Part shown: positions 39,036 through 51,559 of the stretch, in pieces
Layout of the letters: each line of letters begins with the position of its first letter
How positions within the stretch are numbered: position 1 is the stretch's first letter
DNA from: Halichondria panicea
Taxonomy: Eukaryota; Porifera; Demospongiae; Suberitida; Halichondriidae
NCBI RefSeq assembly: GCF_963675165.1
Contig: NC_087380.1
Location: 3,153,803-3,217,802 of the forward strand
DNA length: 64,000 bases
Reading direction: 5' to 3'
The notes under the pieces: generated by a model
Seen by the model: only the letters and a program-made list of their open reading frames with translations
The model's database searches: none
Told to the model about the DNA's origin: nothing
Made by a program: the position numbers and the translations under genes

Positions 39036-39450
39036 GGAATCAATTGTACATTGCTAATCTTCCCATCGGCTTGCCTTAATGTGTGTCTGTGAGCATAATT
39101 ATTGAACTAATGAACTAGATGTTCTGTCACGTTAAATTTGAATCCCCGTAAAATAAGACCCCCTCCCTCCCCCCCCCCCCCCTACGATGTGTGTATGTAT
39201 GTATGAGACATAGCATACTTCTCATGTAGCTGTGTGAGTGACGTGACACGACCATGGTTGTACTGGACCACCTCAGAGAATAGGAAGGCAAATGTACTGA
39301 GATTAATCTGTAATTTAAACAAGTAATGGTCAACGTAAGCATTTCAGAATGGAAAGGTACACTCACTTCTGATTTCCCCTTGGGTAGAGGCTTGTCATAT
39401 ACACTACCTGTGTCAGGTGCTTTTCTTCTTCCTAATCTGCTGTCTGTCAT
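36088..39450 (-). CDS. TRAPPC5: Trafficking protein particle complex subunit 5
   Basis: Seven exons: 39450-39367, 39307-39219, 38994-38868, 38535-38478, 38002-37943, 37119-37055 and 36198-36088, giving 197 aa (human 188). Conserved blocks in order: [86 protein letters not shown], and a C-terminal EDSVLSRDK. This is a Bet3-fold subunit of the TRAPP tethering complexes, which act as exchange factors for Rab1/Rab11-type GTPases in ER-Golgi traffic. Intron 4 (38477-38003) has U12-type signals, and its use is needed to keep the frame, because normal reading runs into a stop. Intron 6 carries a TA-flanked inverted-repeat element. The human coding sequence is, as I recall, unsplit. Confidence 0.93.
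36305..36849. mobile_element. Non-autonomous Tc1/mariner-type element in TRAPPC5 intron 6
   Basis: Terminal inverted repeats of about 80 bp: the left begins CAGTACTTTTCAAGTAGGTT and continues through TTGAATGTTGAAGTGAG and CACCACTAAACCACAAAGCT; the right arm is the complement, ending CTTGAAAAGTACTG. TA flanks both ends (36303-36304, 36850-36851). 545 bp, no transposase. The termini differ from the 24371 element beyond CAGT, so this is a separate family. Confidence 0.8.
37123..37275. repeat. GT/GC-rich microsatellite in TRAPPC5 intron 5
   Basis: A long imperfect GT tract with GCAT interruptions. On the minus strand it is a CA tract just upstream of the exon 6 acceptor (ending CACACAG at 37120). 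Long open frames on both strands are repeat artefacts. Confidence 0.9.
38003..38477 (-). other. U12-type GT-AG intron in TRAPPC5
   Basis: The donor at 38477-38469 reads GTATCCTTT, an exact match to the U12 donor consensus. TTCCTTAAC at 38023-38015 is an exact branch-site consensus, with its branch A (38016) 13 bases from the final AG. It joins SIC-type reading (stop if unspliced) to give S-I-Y-Y-L-F-E-D-E-P, aligned with TFYIIEREP of human. Confidence 0.9.
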
Positions 39451-42400
39451 GACTACACAGTGCACAATGTACCAGAGGTAAGAACTCGAACTCAACAGAA
39501 GGAAAAATGGGCGTGAACGGGGTTAACTTGCCCCGCCCACAAGTATGCTTGTCTTTTAGGGGAATTCCAGAGAAGCCACACAATTACGAACACTGCAGAG
39601 TTGCGCGCAGCCGTAGTAGTGCAATAGAACAATGCATATATGTACGTAAGTAAGTTACCACATCCTCATACTGCGAGTGCCTTTACTAATTAGTTCGACC
39701 TTTGGGTAGATCAATGATTCCTTTTATGAATGCAAAAGAAGTTATAATCAGCTGGTTGCAGACAAGAATCTACTACTATGGACATGGAATTCAAGTGACA
39801 CTGTGCACTGCACTGTAAACAGCCTGAGACTCAAAGACACCTTACAGTCAGCTAGCTATATAAAAGATTGCTGAATCATTTATAGGCATGGACCAGACTA
39901 CTCTATACCAAGCCCATGCTGCAATGAAGATCGAACCTCAAGCCTAAATCATCAGTATACTGAGCTTGAGTTGTCTGTCCTACCATGTACCAGTGCTGCA
40001 TGCAGCCACTGTCTCTTGACTTGAGACTGCAATCATGGCAGGAGTTCCTATTATGAGAGTGCATGCAGAGGCTGATTTTCTATTATAGTGAGTTAAATAT
40101 CTACTGCAAATATGTAATTAAGTATTATTTATAGTGTATTGTTGTACATTGTTTGCCTGCCTGGTAACTTAATTTACTAATTGTTATAATTATGCCTACT
40201 ATGCTGTGTTTATTTTTCAGAGGCTGATCATGGCTCCCATGCATGGCTGACGCTACAGTGGTGGTGGAGTGCATCAGAAGAACGCTGTGAGTTAAGTGTA
40301 TTTATAATTATAGCGTTCGGTCCCCTAGGCCCTTGAAACACAATAATATTGCTTGTTGTAGACACAGTGCATGGAACCCCTCTTAACCGTCGCCCCTGAA
40401 GAAAGGCCAATTGTACACGATAGAAAGGCTCTAGGCATCCATGACCAATTTGTCCAAAACAACAAAACAACCCTTCAACTAAGACCACTTAATTCTGTAC
40501 CATGGCCAGATTTTGTTCCCCAAAATGTGTCCATTATAATTATAAAGGAGTTGCTATTGTGATAACAGCGTCATCCACACCACACCACGAAGCTTAGCAG
40601 TCTGTAGGTTTCCAGTCTGTAGGTTTCGTAGTGACATGGCCTCTCATTTGTGGTTGACGATTGCCTCCTCTGTGACGTTGTTAGTGAACCTATGAGGTTG
40701 TCTGTGATAACTTCTTGTACTATAATTACGTATACTTATTAAAAACCTGGTTGGTTCCCGTAACAATAGTATCGAAGTTTCTGGGAGATTAATTTGACAT
40801 TTCTTTACCCTTTAATTTAACATCTGCACGATGTATAATATTACTATATCCACTAAGTCCATATTAGATGGCTGTATTTGGCAAAGTGGTATTTCAGTTG
40901 CAGGCCATAAAAAAAAATGCAAGCTTCTTACTGATCCATTAATTCCGTCCAGTTCAGTATAGGATACATTCCACATTTTTAATGCTAACAGCTCATTAAA
41001 AAACATTTAGGTGTTACATGTGGTAACTCTGGCATGAATGAATGGTTAGGATATTTTGAAATGGTTGTATTTACTTATTATATTGTTGTAGTGCGTTTGT
41101 GGTTACTTACACTAATCAGGAAACACGGGCAATGGCTTGTCTGGGTATAGTTTTTGATAGGATAACTAGATATAGTGGGTCTAAGGAAAATTTTCAGACT
41201 GAATCTCATGTATTAGGGTGTCCTAGCTACTACTCGCCCATGGCCAGCTTGCATTTCGATAACTGACACACCCACCAGAAAGCTTTGAGAAATCCTCAGA
41301 AAGTCAGAGAGGATGCAAAAGAATATGCAGTTCATCATACCACCATCAGTCTACTGCAGTGGATATCTCTGCAGGCCGGTTTTCGTTTATCGGGCTAGTA
41401 CTCTGCGGGGTGGGGGATTCACAAAGCATCGGCCACCGCTAACCGGAGGGCGTAGTCCCTCAATAGAGTGGGTAGTGGTGGTCCGTGTTTTGTGGAATGC
41501 CTCGCTCTGCCAAAGGAGGTCATCTGTCGCAGTGGCTACACACAATGGACTATATACCCGACCACATACTGAGTAAGCACCATAAATAATAAGTTCTTAC
41601 CCAGTAACTTACTCACTGACAGAGGTATGTAAGTAACTTTAAAGCTTTTACAAGTACACTAACTGAGATCTTAAAAAAGTATTATGAATGATTTGTACAA
41701 GCTAAGACAATGCACCTTTTCTTGGAAAAATGGAGACCATAGACCACAAGTGGTCCGCTTTTACTACATGTGACTGCATAATTTGTTTGGCTGCATTTGA
41801 GGGGACTGTCTGGGATACAGATTCCCACGGAGTGTCTAATGTTGTAGGTACTATCTATATGGTAAAAGTGATCAGTGACCTTTATTTTACAGAAGAGTAG
41901 CTACTTCTTAGGCTTCCATGCACATAAGTTAATTTAGCTCTACAACTTCACAATTGGTAGTGAAAGACTCGCTGTGCATGCATGGTTTCATGCGCCTGTC
42001 CCCTTAGAGGTTTCGGTTTTTGGAGCTCCATCTAGGTCTATGCAAGCCCCATCTAGGTCTATAGATGCATTTTTACCATGCGCAAGTCTTTTTGGCAGTA
42101 CTGGGCTAGACTTGACAATACTATATTTACCTGGTGTGTACTTAACATTATTATTAAGTTAGTATAATTGAAGGTGTGTAATTGTAAATAGCCCATATTG
42201 TTGTGTACCTCAAACTATTGGTTGCTTAGGGATGAATTGATGGAGACCTGAATTGTTGTTAAGGAGATGAGTGCCATTCCATTATTTAGTAGGACTTCGT
42301 GCATGTGTTAATGGTCCTTCAATTGTCTTATACTGGAATGGCTTGTATATGTTATCAATTACTTTTTAAGAAGTGGGAGGCTAGATAAAGGAGAAGTCAG

Positions 42401-43351
42401 TCTCTGTGATGTGGTTTGGTTTTAGGTGTACCTGTGTAAGACAAATTATGCAAAGTTATATTGAGTTTAGAGATAGGCTTCCAGGAAATGTCTATATTAT
42501 AGACATTTCCTGGAAGCCTATCTGAACTCTGCTGAGCCCTTGTGCAAAACTAAACTTTTTTAGTGGTTAAATGACAATATTGTAAGTGGGCCAAAACCTA
42601 ACCACTAACAATGGCAAGTGTGTACTACTACTAGGGATTTATGGCAGTAAACCCACCAAGCACAAGGGCGTACCAGCTCTGATAACATATCTTAACTATG
42701 AACACCATCCAATGGTGCATGGCATGAGCAGAGTAAAAATCTGAATTTTAGCAATTGCATTCTGTTTCTCAATAGGAAAGCATAATTTGCATTGAACACA
42801 TATTAAACCATTTACTAGGAAAGTGGGGTAGCTAGTGTAGGCGCACATGCACACACACTGATCAGATGAAGCCTACTATAGTACCAATATAGATACCTAG
42901 AAGTGTGTGCATGGTACATGTGGTGAATCAATATTTTATGTTGATCAACTTTAAACTATAGAGCATTTAAGCGCTAGCTAAACCCTAGCAGTTGAATTTA
43001 TATCAATGGGAACTAAACTAATAGGGATAAATCAGGCATGTCAAAATCTGTCACGCTACGGGTATATATCCATGCTGTAAACACAGCCCATGGGGCATCA
43101 TGCTATAACCTAGCCGCCACCTGCTTGCATGTAAATACGTGTACAACCTACAACCAAGGGCACATGCCCTTGTTACAAACTGTTATTCAGTAGCTCAACC
43201 AAACTAGTGAGTACAAATTCTGTAATAATTTACAAATAATGTTTTATTCAATTATTCAGCAACCACTACCTACAAATGAGCACACACAACTATTATGATT
43301 TCGTACAGTCTCATAGAGGATCACTGAGTGTGTCCCAGCTAGGCTTCCCTA
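39451..43351. other. Gene-poor 3.9 kb spacer
   Basis: Between the TRAPPC5 start and the MTAP stop. I find no exon supported by homology. It holds a short direct repeat (CAGTCTGTAGGTTTC twice near 40600), a pair of ATCTAGGTCTAT words near 42034-42062, and one strong hairpin (42463-42529). The larger open frames here have no recognisable content. Confidence 0.5.
42463..42529. other. Near-perfect 67-nt hairpin
   Basis: Arms of about 32 bases: AGATAGGCTTCCAGGAAATG pairs with CATTTCCTGGAAGCCTATCT, and the pairing extends to GAGTT/GAACTC outside and GTCTAT/ATAGAC inside, leaving a loop of about three bases. The sequence is in intergenic DNA. It could be a small foldback element or a small-RNA precursor; the tiny loop argues against a classical miRNA. 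Confidence 0.7.
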
Positions 43352-46300
43352 TCAAGGTAACATGACAGAGGTCTTGACCAGTGCCTGCATTGAGGTGGGA
43401 GGGCATTGGATAATTCACTTGGAAAAAAATACTGCAAATTAAATACGGTATAGTTCTCATGCTAGCAAATACTCACTGCTAGTTCCTCCATTGTGCTGGT
43501 CCAGTCCTCCTGTGCCATTAGAGCCACTGCCCTCCGTATCAGTTTGGTGGCTTTATCTCCATTGTCCCTCAGGGTCTTCATTACCATAGCAACATTCACC
43601 TACACAGGTAAAAATGTGCACTATAAAATGATTATACTAAGAGCCACAGGTGCTTCTATAAGTGGAGAAAATTGCAAAAAAATTACTGTTCGTTTATGGT
43701 CTACATGCAGTTCGTCCTCTGTAATACGCATGTTGTGCCAAGAAGTTATAAGTTAAGAGGTTATGCAATGATAGGCAAAGATTGTTAAGGGTACATACAT
43801 ATATATAATTATCATATAACATGCATCCTCCTTACTGGTTCATCTTTCCAGCAATCGTAGTCCGTTGGTAGACCAATACTTGCATAGCATATCCCCGCCT
43901 CTTTAGCAAGACATACCTCAGGAACAGTAGTCATGTTAACCACATCACATCCCCAGCTGCAAAACAGTACACTCTCTGCTTTACTTGAGAACCGTGGTCC
44001 CTCAATGGTGACAGCTGTACCTTTATCAAAATAGTTCAGCTTCAATTCTTGGGCTGCTTTGATCAAAATTGACCGGGTCTTCTCACAGAAGGGCTTGTCC
44101 ATTTGCACATGGCATACTCCCTTTTTGCTACCTGGTTTTCCATCGTAAAATGTTGGTTCACGTTTGAAAGTACGATCGATGAATTGGTCGAGGAAGACTA
44201 TATCCCCCGGGTGTATTTCCTCTTTCAGAGAACCGCAAGCAGTTGTAGCAATGATGTGAGTGCAGCCAGCGAGGCGTAGAGCTTCTATGTTGGCTCGATA
44301 ATTTACGTTGGTTGGCATTATTTCATGTTTACGACCGTGCCTGTAGTAGTTTAAAGAAATGAATAGAGATATTATTATAGCTCAAGGTGGTGACATAATA
44401 TAAATTTACATGTGAACACTTAGGCATTGGTCTATTATTGAAGTACCGTAAGACCTCTAAGTAAGGTAAGGTGACACTTTTTAATAATTACGAAGCCAGA
44501 GGTTGCTTATTTTGGAGGTTGAAAAATTATGTTGAAGACCTGGTGTCGCTTATTTAGATGGTCGAATCTAGTTCTACTCAGTCTACTTGCCTCAATTCTA
44601 GCCGGTTAATCGGGGCTAGGGTGTGCCTACCTTGCCTCCATTTAGGATGCGACATTAAAAAATAATTGTCAACGCAGCTGACACTACTTTTAGAGGTCAG
44701 AAAATTACCTAGTCTCGTCCAGGCCGATTTTTATTAATAGAACAAAGTTGAAAAATACGGCCTGGTATTAATTGTGTCTTGATCGTGTCTGGGCATGGTT
44801 AGGAGAACCGGAAACAAAAGTAGAAATTTTCAAATTTTGTTTCTTGTCATATTTCCCTGTATAAGTAATTTAGCTCCATGTAATGCTCTCAAGTACTAAA
44901 ATCTAGCCATAGATTATCTAGCTAGCTAGCATGGCAAGTTTAAATTGTCTTCTTGCTGAAGCAAGGAGGCCTCACTCTCATTGCAAAACAGGTCCAGGCT
45001 CTCAAGCTTCTGTCGGAAGAAGAACGTCTTTGTCCAGTTTTCAACATGGTATATATGGCAAGTTTCTTTGCTATCAATTGCTGCCCTTTGTGATAGACTA
45101 CAAGCTAATGCGTAGGATCACACTGCCGGCCCTTGTCGACAGGTGTGTTGTTCTTGCAAAATCTTGTTTTTTGGTTCCTAACTATGCCCAGACACAATCA
45201 ATACCAGGCCTATTTGGCGACCTAGCGTTATTTTAGAGACAACTCAGCCTGGAAACGAGGCTAAAAATTACATAGCTGAGGGTGTCGCATATTTGGACGG
45301 TCGCCTTAATTAGACGTCTTACGGTAGCTATAATTGTATAGAGCTTAAGAGGTTGTCAGGCTATAATTATTTGTAGACCTGATATGTACTCTGGTGTGGT
45401 TTCCCTGGTACAGGAGGAACAAACTAGGGCTTGTACCACGTTACAAGAGGTTGTAAAGAAGTTGTCAGGCTATATTTGTAGACCTGATACGTACTCTGGT
45501 GTGGTTTCCCTGGTACAGGAGAAACAAACTAGGGCCTGTACCACGTTACAAGAGGTTGTAAAGAAGTTGTCAGGCTATGTATGTAGACCTGATATGTACT
45601 CTGGTGTGGTTTCCCTGGTACAGGAGAAACAAACTAGGGCCTGTACCACGTTACAAGAGGTTTTGTAAAGAAGTTGTCAGGCTATATGTGTAGACCTGAT
45701 ACGTACTCTCTGGTGTGGTTTCCCTGGTACAGGAGGAACAAACTAGGGCCTATACCACGTTACAAGAGGTTTTGTAAAGAAGTTGTCAGGCTATATGTGT
45801 AGACCTGATACGTACTCTCTGGTGTGGTTTCCCTGGTACAGGAGGAACAAACTAGGGCCTGTACCACGTTACAAGAGGTTTTGTAAAGAAGTTGTCAAGC
45901 TATATGTGTAGACCTGATACGTACTCTCTGGTGTGGTTTCCCTGGTACAGGAGAAACAAACTAGGGCCTGTACCACGTTACAAGAGGTTGTAAAGATGTT
46001 GTCAGGCTATATGTGTAGACCTGATACATACTCTCTGGTGTGGTTTCCCTGGTACAGGAGGAACAAACTAGGGCCTGTACCACGTTACAAGAGGTTGTAA
46101 AGATGTTGTCAGGCTATATGTGATACGTACTCTGGTGTGGTTTCAGGAGGAACAAACTAGGGCCTATACCACGTTACAAGAGGTTGTAAAGCGTCAGACA
46201 AGCTTCCCCCTCAGACAGAGGTATCTATTATATAATAATGAAAGCACCGCGGGTGCTGATGCCTCGGTGGAGGTGCCAAAGCTACATAACGTAAAGCTAC

Positions 46301-47076
46301 TAATAGCTTTATACACATAATATATTATAATAATTATCATGATGACATTTTTGCATTAGCTGTATGCAAACTCAAAGAGTGGGTAATGATCGACCACTAT
46401 TGTTGTTAAAAACGATCGATGCCGAGCCTAAGATCAGTAATGGCTGCATCAGCAGAGCCTTGCAGCTCTTTTCTCACTCTTGCAGCCACCAATAGCTAGC
46501 GTTCTAGTGCAGAGCTAACTACTAAGTAGAGTAGCAACACTCCATGAAAAGGCATTCCAAGTAAGCAAAACTAGGCATAACTAGAGAATGAAGCATTATT
46601 TTGCAAATCCACTAATTAAAATCCAAGAAAACATGACTAGAAGCCTATAGAAGCTCTTACTTGCACTTGATTGATCCTTGAGCAGCTGTAGCAGTCTACA
46701 CACACAGACACACTACCGTATACCTCCTCGCTTGCGCATACGCACTTAGGCATAATTATGTGACATAAGGTGATGATGTAGGATACCTAGTACCTTGCCA
46801 ATAGGACACAGGCAATTTCATCTATCTTCCCATAGATAAGAACATCAGAAGGCTGCAGCATAAAATATTTATCACTGTCTATGTGTTGCCAACTCCAAGT
46901 TAGTTACCTTCCCGTATTGAGTGTCCACTGTTACTTCCTCCCTCTCAGTGAAGATGTCAGGATCATCCAGCCCAGTTCCTCCAATAATGCCTATCTGTGT
47001 GTGTGTGTTGATTATTATGTCTGTGTGATTGTTTTTATGCATTAATACAGCTTTATACCTTGAGAGCTTGTGGCAT
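43352..47076 (-). CDS. MTAP: S-methyl-5'-thioadenosine phosphorylase
   Basis: Six exons: 47076-47059, 46994-46908, 46852-46794, 44340-43836, 43599-43477 and 43384-43352, giving 274 aa (human 283). Conserved features: [12 protein letters not shown] at the N terminus, [76 protein letters not shown] and TDYDCW. It cleaves methylthioadenosine with phosphate to adenine and methylthioribose-1-phosphate in the methionine salvage pathway, in the cytosol. The C-terminal exon is short ([10 protein letters not shown]). Intron 3 is unusually large (44341-46793) and holds an inverted-repeat element and a minisatellite. It starts 148 bp from a divergent sugar transporter. Confidence 0.95.
44444..45326. mobile_element. 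Inverted-repeat element in MTAP intron 3
   Basis: The left end TACCGTAAGACCTCTAAGTA and the right end, read in reverse complement TACCGTAAGACGTCTAATTA, are inverted repeats. Further inner pairs match (GGCCTGGTATTAATTGTGTC near 44760 with GACACAATCAATACCAGGCC near 45190; GTCTGGGCAT/ATGCCCAGAC). 883 bp. An open frame at 44931-45236 lies inside but resembles no transposase I know. Confidence 0.65.
45376..46190. repeat. Minisatellite with 105-109 bp units in MTAP intron 3
   Basis: About eight units, starting at 45376, 45481, 45586, 45693, 45802, 45911, 46018 and a shortened last one. Each has GACCTGATA, TACTCTGGTGTGGTTTCCCT, GGTACAGGAG, AACAAACTAGGGC, CCACGTTACAAGAGGTT and GTTGTCAGGCTAT. The first three units are 105 bp and keep one frame open on the plus strand (35 residues per unit); 2-4 base insertions break it later. 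Confidence 0.92.
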
Positions 47077-47224
47077 TATTCTAGCTCGATCTCCACACTG
47101 CATTCACTCACTGCACCACATGTTGTACTGATAGGTAAAGGTCCATCACTATAGAAGCTACATTTCAAGCACAAGACTAACAATTATTTTTTTATAAATC
47201 AACATTGCATGACATTGCTTTGTC
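47077..47224. promoter_or_regulatory. Shared divergent promoter region MTAP/sugar transporter
   Basis: Only 148 bases separate the two start codons. No TATA box was recognised. Inferred from arrangement. Confidence 0.4.
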
Positions 47225-49332
47225 ATGTCCTTAAGAAGCACACAGTATGGATCCGTATTATTATCCTCAGATTTCAATAGCTCAAGGAAAGAGAAGGAGA
47301 GAGTGTGGCCAGTTGCTGTGTGCTCGTTCATTGTCTGTCTAGCCTCACTGCTGTGTGGTCTCATGCTCAGCTTCTCCTCACCCACACTGGCAGAGTTAGC
47401 AGAGGAGCCCAACCCTAACAGGAAGATACTTGCCAACCAGACCACAGGCAGTCTGTTTGCAGTGAGTTATTGTGTGCCTTATGCATTGGACGCTGTTTGT
47501 TTTCTAAAAATGTCACTGTAACTTTTCTGTAACTTGAGTCTAGATCATGCTAGGTACTAGGTTGAGCTTTCTGTGTAACTCAATGTTATTGCCATATCAG
47601 ATCTTCTGTGGCCATGATTTTAGCGAAAGTACCTGACAGTGATTGAAGTCCCATTGTATCCCCATGTAGCCTATCCCATAGTTTCACTGCATTGTGTTGA
47701 CCCAAAATTAACGAGCATTCCTTCCATGTTCATGTTAAGAAAACGATTAATTTTGGTTTAGTGATAATAAATCTCCCTTCTCAGTCATTTGGGACGGTGG
47801 GAGCAGCTCTTGGTAGTCTGACTGCATGGCCCATCTCAGAGCTACTAGGAAGAAAAGCTGTGGTGATGACTGTCGGGTTTCCTGCGTTTGTTGGCTGGCT
47901 CCTGATTGCCTTCTCTGCATATGTTGTGGACAACATGAATGGATTTGTTGCTATGTTGCTCATTGGGAGACTACTGACAGGTACTGCTGCTGGAATCTCT
48001 GCTGGTGCTGTCGCTGTAAGTTTCACTGAAGGCCTTTATTATTATTTTCTGTGCTAGTATAGTATCAGGAGTACTCCTGACGGTACTCACTGGCCATGGT
48101 CACGCTAAAGAGCCATCAATAGTTTAAAAGCTGCAATGCAAATCTGACCACTTGCACATCAATTAAACCTGCATGTATATGATTGTGTCCTCTGTTTCCT
48201 ACAGGTGTATGTTGGGGAAATATCTTCAAAGAAATGGAGAGGTTTCTTTGGCAACTGGAATTAGCTGTTTGTCACAATCGGCATGTTGATTGGTTATGCT
48301 CTAGCACAGTCAACTCTGTGTTCCCCAGCTACAGGTACTACCACAGTGCCCTCATTGCTGCAGGTGTTGTGCTGCCATTTGAGATCATGATGCTCCTCCC
48401 CACCACTGTCGAGTCCCCTCGTTGGTTATTCCTCAAGGGGAGAATACCACAAAACGGTGAACCAGACTATGTGAAAGTTTTGAAGTATCTTCGAGGTGAT
48501 GGTACGAATGCAAGATCTATTATTCAAGATGAAATTAAAGATATCCAAGCCACGGCTGAAAATAGTAATATTTCGTTGAAACAAGTTCTTGGGTCTCTCA
48601 AATCTTTTGCTGTGTTTTGGCCTTTGCTGCTTTCAATCATGCTGATGTTTTTTCAGATGTTTGGAGGTATAGCTGCGGTTGTATTTTTCTCTTCTGTTAT
48701 ATTCAAACAAGCCCATTTCAACAATTTAGACTCTAACCTTGCCACTTTAGGAGCTGTAGGTGGTGTACAGTTTATTGGAACTTTGACTTCTGTATTTTTG
48801 ATTGACCGACTTGGCCGAAAAACACTTTTAGTCATAAGCTCAATTGGCATGTTGTTAAGTTGCATTACATTGGGAGTGTACTTCCACGTCTACTCTGACA
48901 TTTGCAACAAGTGCTTGGGAGCTACTTGTACTGGTCCAGCAGTTTGTTTAAACCCAAGCTTTGGCTGGCTGGCTATCACAAGTATTATGCTTTTCATGGG
49001 TTCTTTCTCGATTGGTTGGGGACCTGTTCCATGGACTATGTTGTCAGAACTACTACCTGATAGTATACGCACTTTAGCCAGCAGTGTAGCTACTCTTGAG
49101 TAATTGGCTTATGGCTACAGTCGTCACTGCTAGCTTTGAGGGCTATGTACACGCTGTTACACCGAAATTTGCGTGGTGGTCGTTTGCTGTGGTGTTACTG
49201 GTTAGTGTGTTTTTCATTGTCATCATACTGCCTGAAACGAGAGGACTCAGTTTTAGTGCAATCCAAGAACGCTTCACACAAAGAAAAATCATAGCTGTCA
49301 CTTGCAATCGGTCAAGATCTGGACTCAATTGA
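47225..49332 (+). pseudogene. Broken SLC2-type (GLUT6/8-like) sugar transporter
   Basis: Two intact exons (47225-47461, 47785-48015) and a third (48205-49332) encode a 12-helix MFS sugar porter: GRK loop after helix 2, GRLLTG, ESPRWLFLKGR, DRLGRKTLL, GWGPVPWTMLSELLP and PETRGLS are all present. The third exon has three apparent lesions. TAG at 48262-48264 stands where the family has Gln (G-N-W-N-stop-LFVTIG; one base from CAG). A frameshift between about 48290 and 48335 moves the frame before YRYYHSALIAAG. An extra G after ACTCTT at about 49098 moves it again before SNWLMATVV. Splice sites and the rest of the protein are well kept, so the decay is recent, or the lesions are sequencing or assembly errors. 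The intact ancestor would be a proton-coupled or facilitative hexose carrier, likely of endo-lysosomal or plasma membrane. Confidence 0.8.
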
Positions 49333-49559
49333 TTATGTGTGTTTATGTGTGTTTGTATAATTTTTTTACGTTTTTTATTGAGTGTCTATAAGCATACGTA
49401 TACATGTACAGACCAGGTATAGTGTAATTCCAACAACAGGTTTTTATTTGTTTTTTATTTGTTTTGTGATGAAGAAGAAGGTGGGGCTGTAACGAGCATG
49501 CGCACTAATTATTGTAGGTGTGAGCGGAAGTGGGTGGTCAGGTTTTTAAAGGCTCAAGA

Positions 49560-49566
49560 TATAAAA
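49560..49566 (+). promoter_or_regulatory. TATA box of CAPSL
   Basis: TATAAAA on the plus strand, 82 bp upstream of the CAPSL start codon, in the 309-bp spacer after the transporter. Position fits a core promoter. Confidence 0.6.
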
Positions 49567-49599
49567 TCGATCACCACACTAGCCTCGCTACAAACTTAA

Positions 49600-50980
<1,381 letters not shown>

Positions 50981-51559
50981 GCATATATAATAACTCTGCT
51001 GACATATAGATCAAGGTAGCTAGTTATACTTGAACAATTTAACCATTTGTAGCATTTACGATGAGTTTTGCACTTTCAGCTTCTTTCTGTTTACAGCATT
51101 TTGCTTTTGTTCACTCGTTACAATTACCGGTGTATGATGGTCATATCAGTTGTCCTGTCCTGGTCAGTGTTAGCCTCGATTAAAATACTAATAGGCCTAG
51201 ATTCGAGGCTAGGTCAGTGCACTTGATAGGTAATGGGTGTGGTCTTCTCTACAAGTGGGGAAAGTCCTTAATTGAGGGAAAATCCCTCTCACATGACTAC
51301 TGCATGACATGTATATATTTCCTGTTTTACTCATTAGAGCTTGTTCACAGATTGTAAACTTCACAGAAGTCGTTTTGTGGCTTTTTTGTAGCTGCAGAAC
51401 ATGTCCTGTATTAGGTATTAAGAATCATAGAATGAAATTATAGCAGTATCTACGACAACTTACATTGTGTGGGCTAGACTAGACTAGACTAGACTACGAC
51501 AGTACAACGTTGTCAAGACGTACATCCTTCCAAATCAAGCAGGTGTACAGCACTGAAGA
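50981..51559. other. Spacer CAPSL/Bfr1-like gene
   Basis: 579 bases with the CAPSL 3' UTR and the promoter of the next gene. A short CTAGA tandem run lies near 51474-51495. Nothing else was recognised. Confidence 0.55.

Noticed and set aside
44931-45236. 101-codon open frame as a host gene
   Set aside because: It sits inside an inverted-repeat element and no family is recognisable; noted only as part of that element.
45384-45668. 94-codon repeated open frame as a gene
   Set aside because: It is the minisatellite read in one frame; later units break the frame and there is no start context or homologue.
45376-46190. CRISPR array
   Set aside because: Units are contiguous copies without unique spacers, and this is animal DNA.
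48183-49103. Independent 306-aa transporter gene
   Set aside because: It is the middle of the SLC2-like gene; conserved sequence continues in other frames on both sides, so it is a fragment made by frameshifts.
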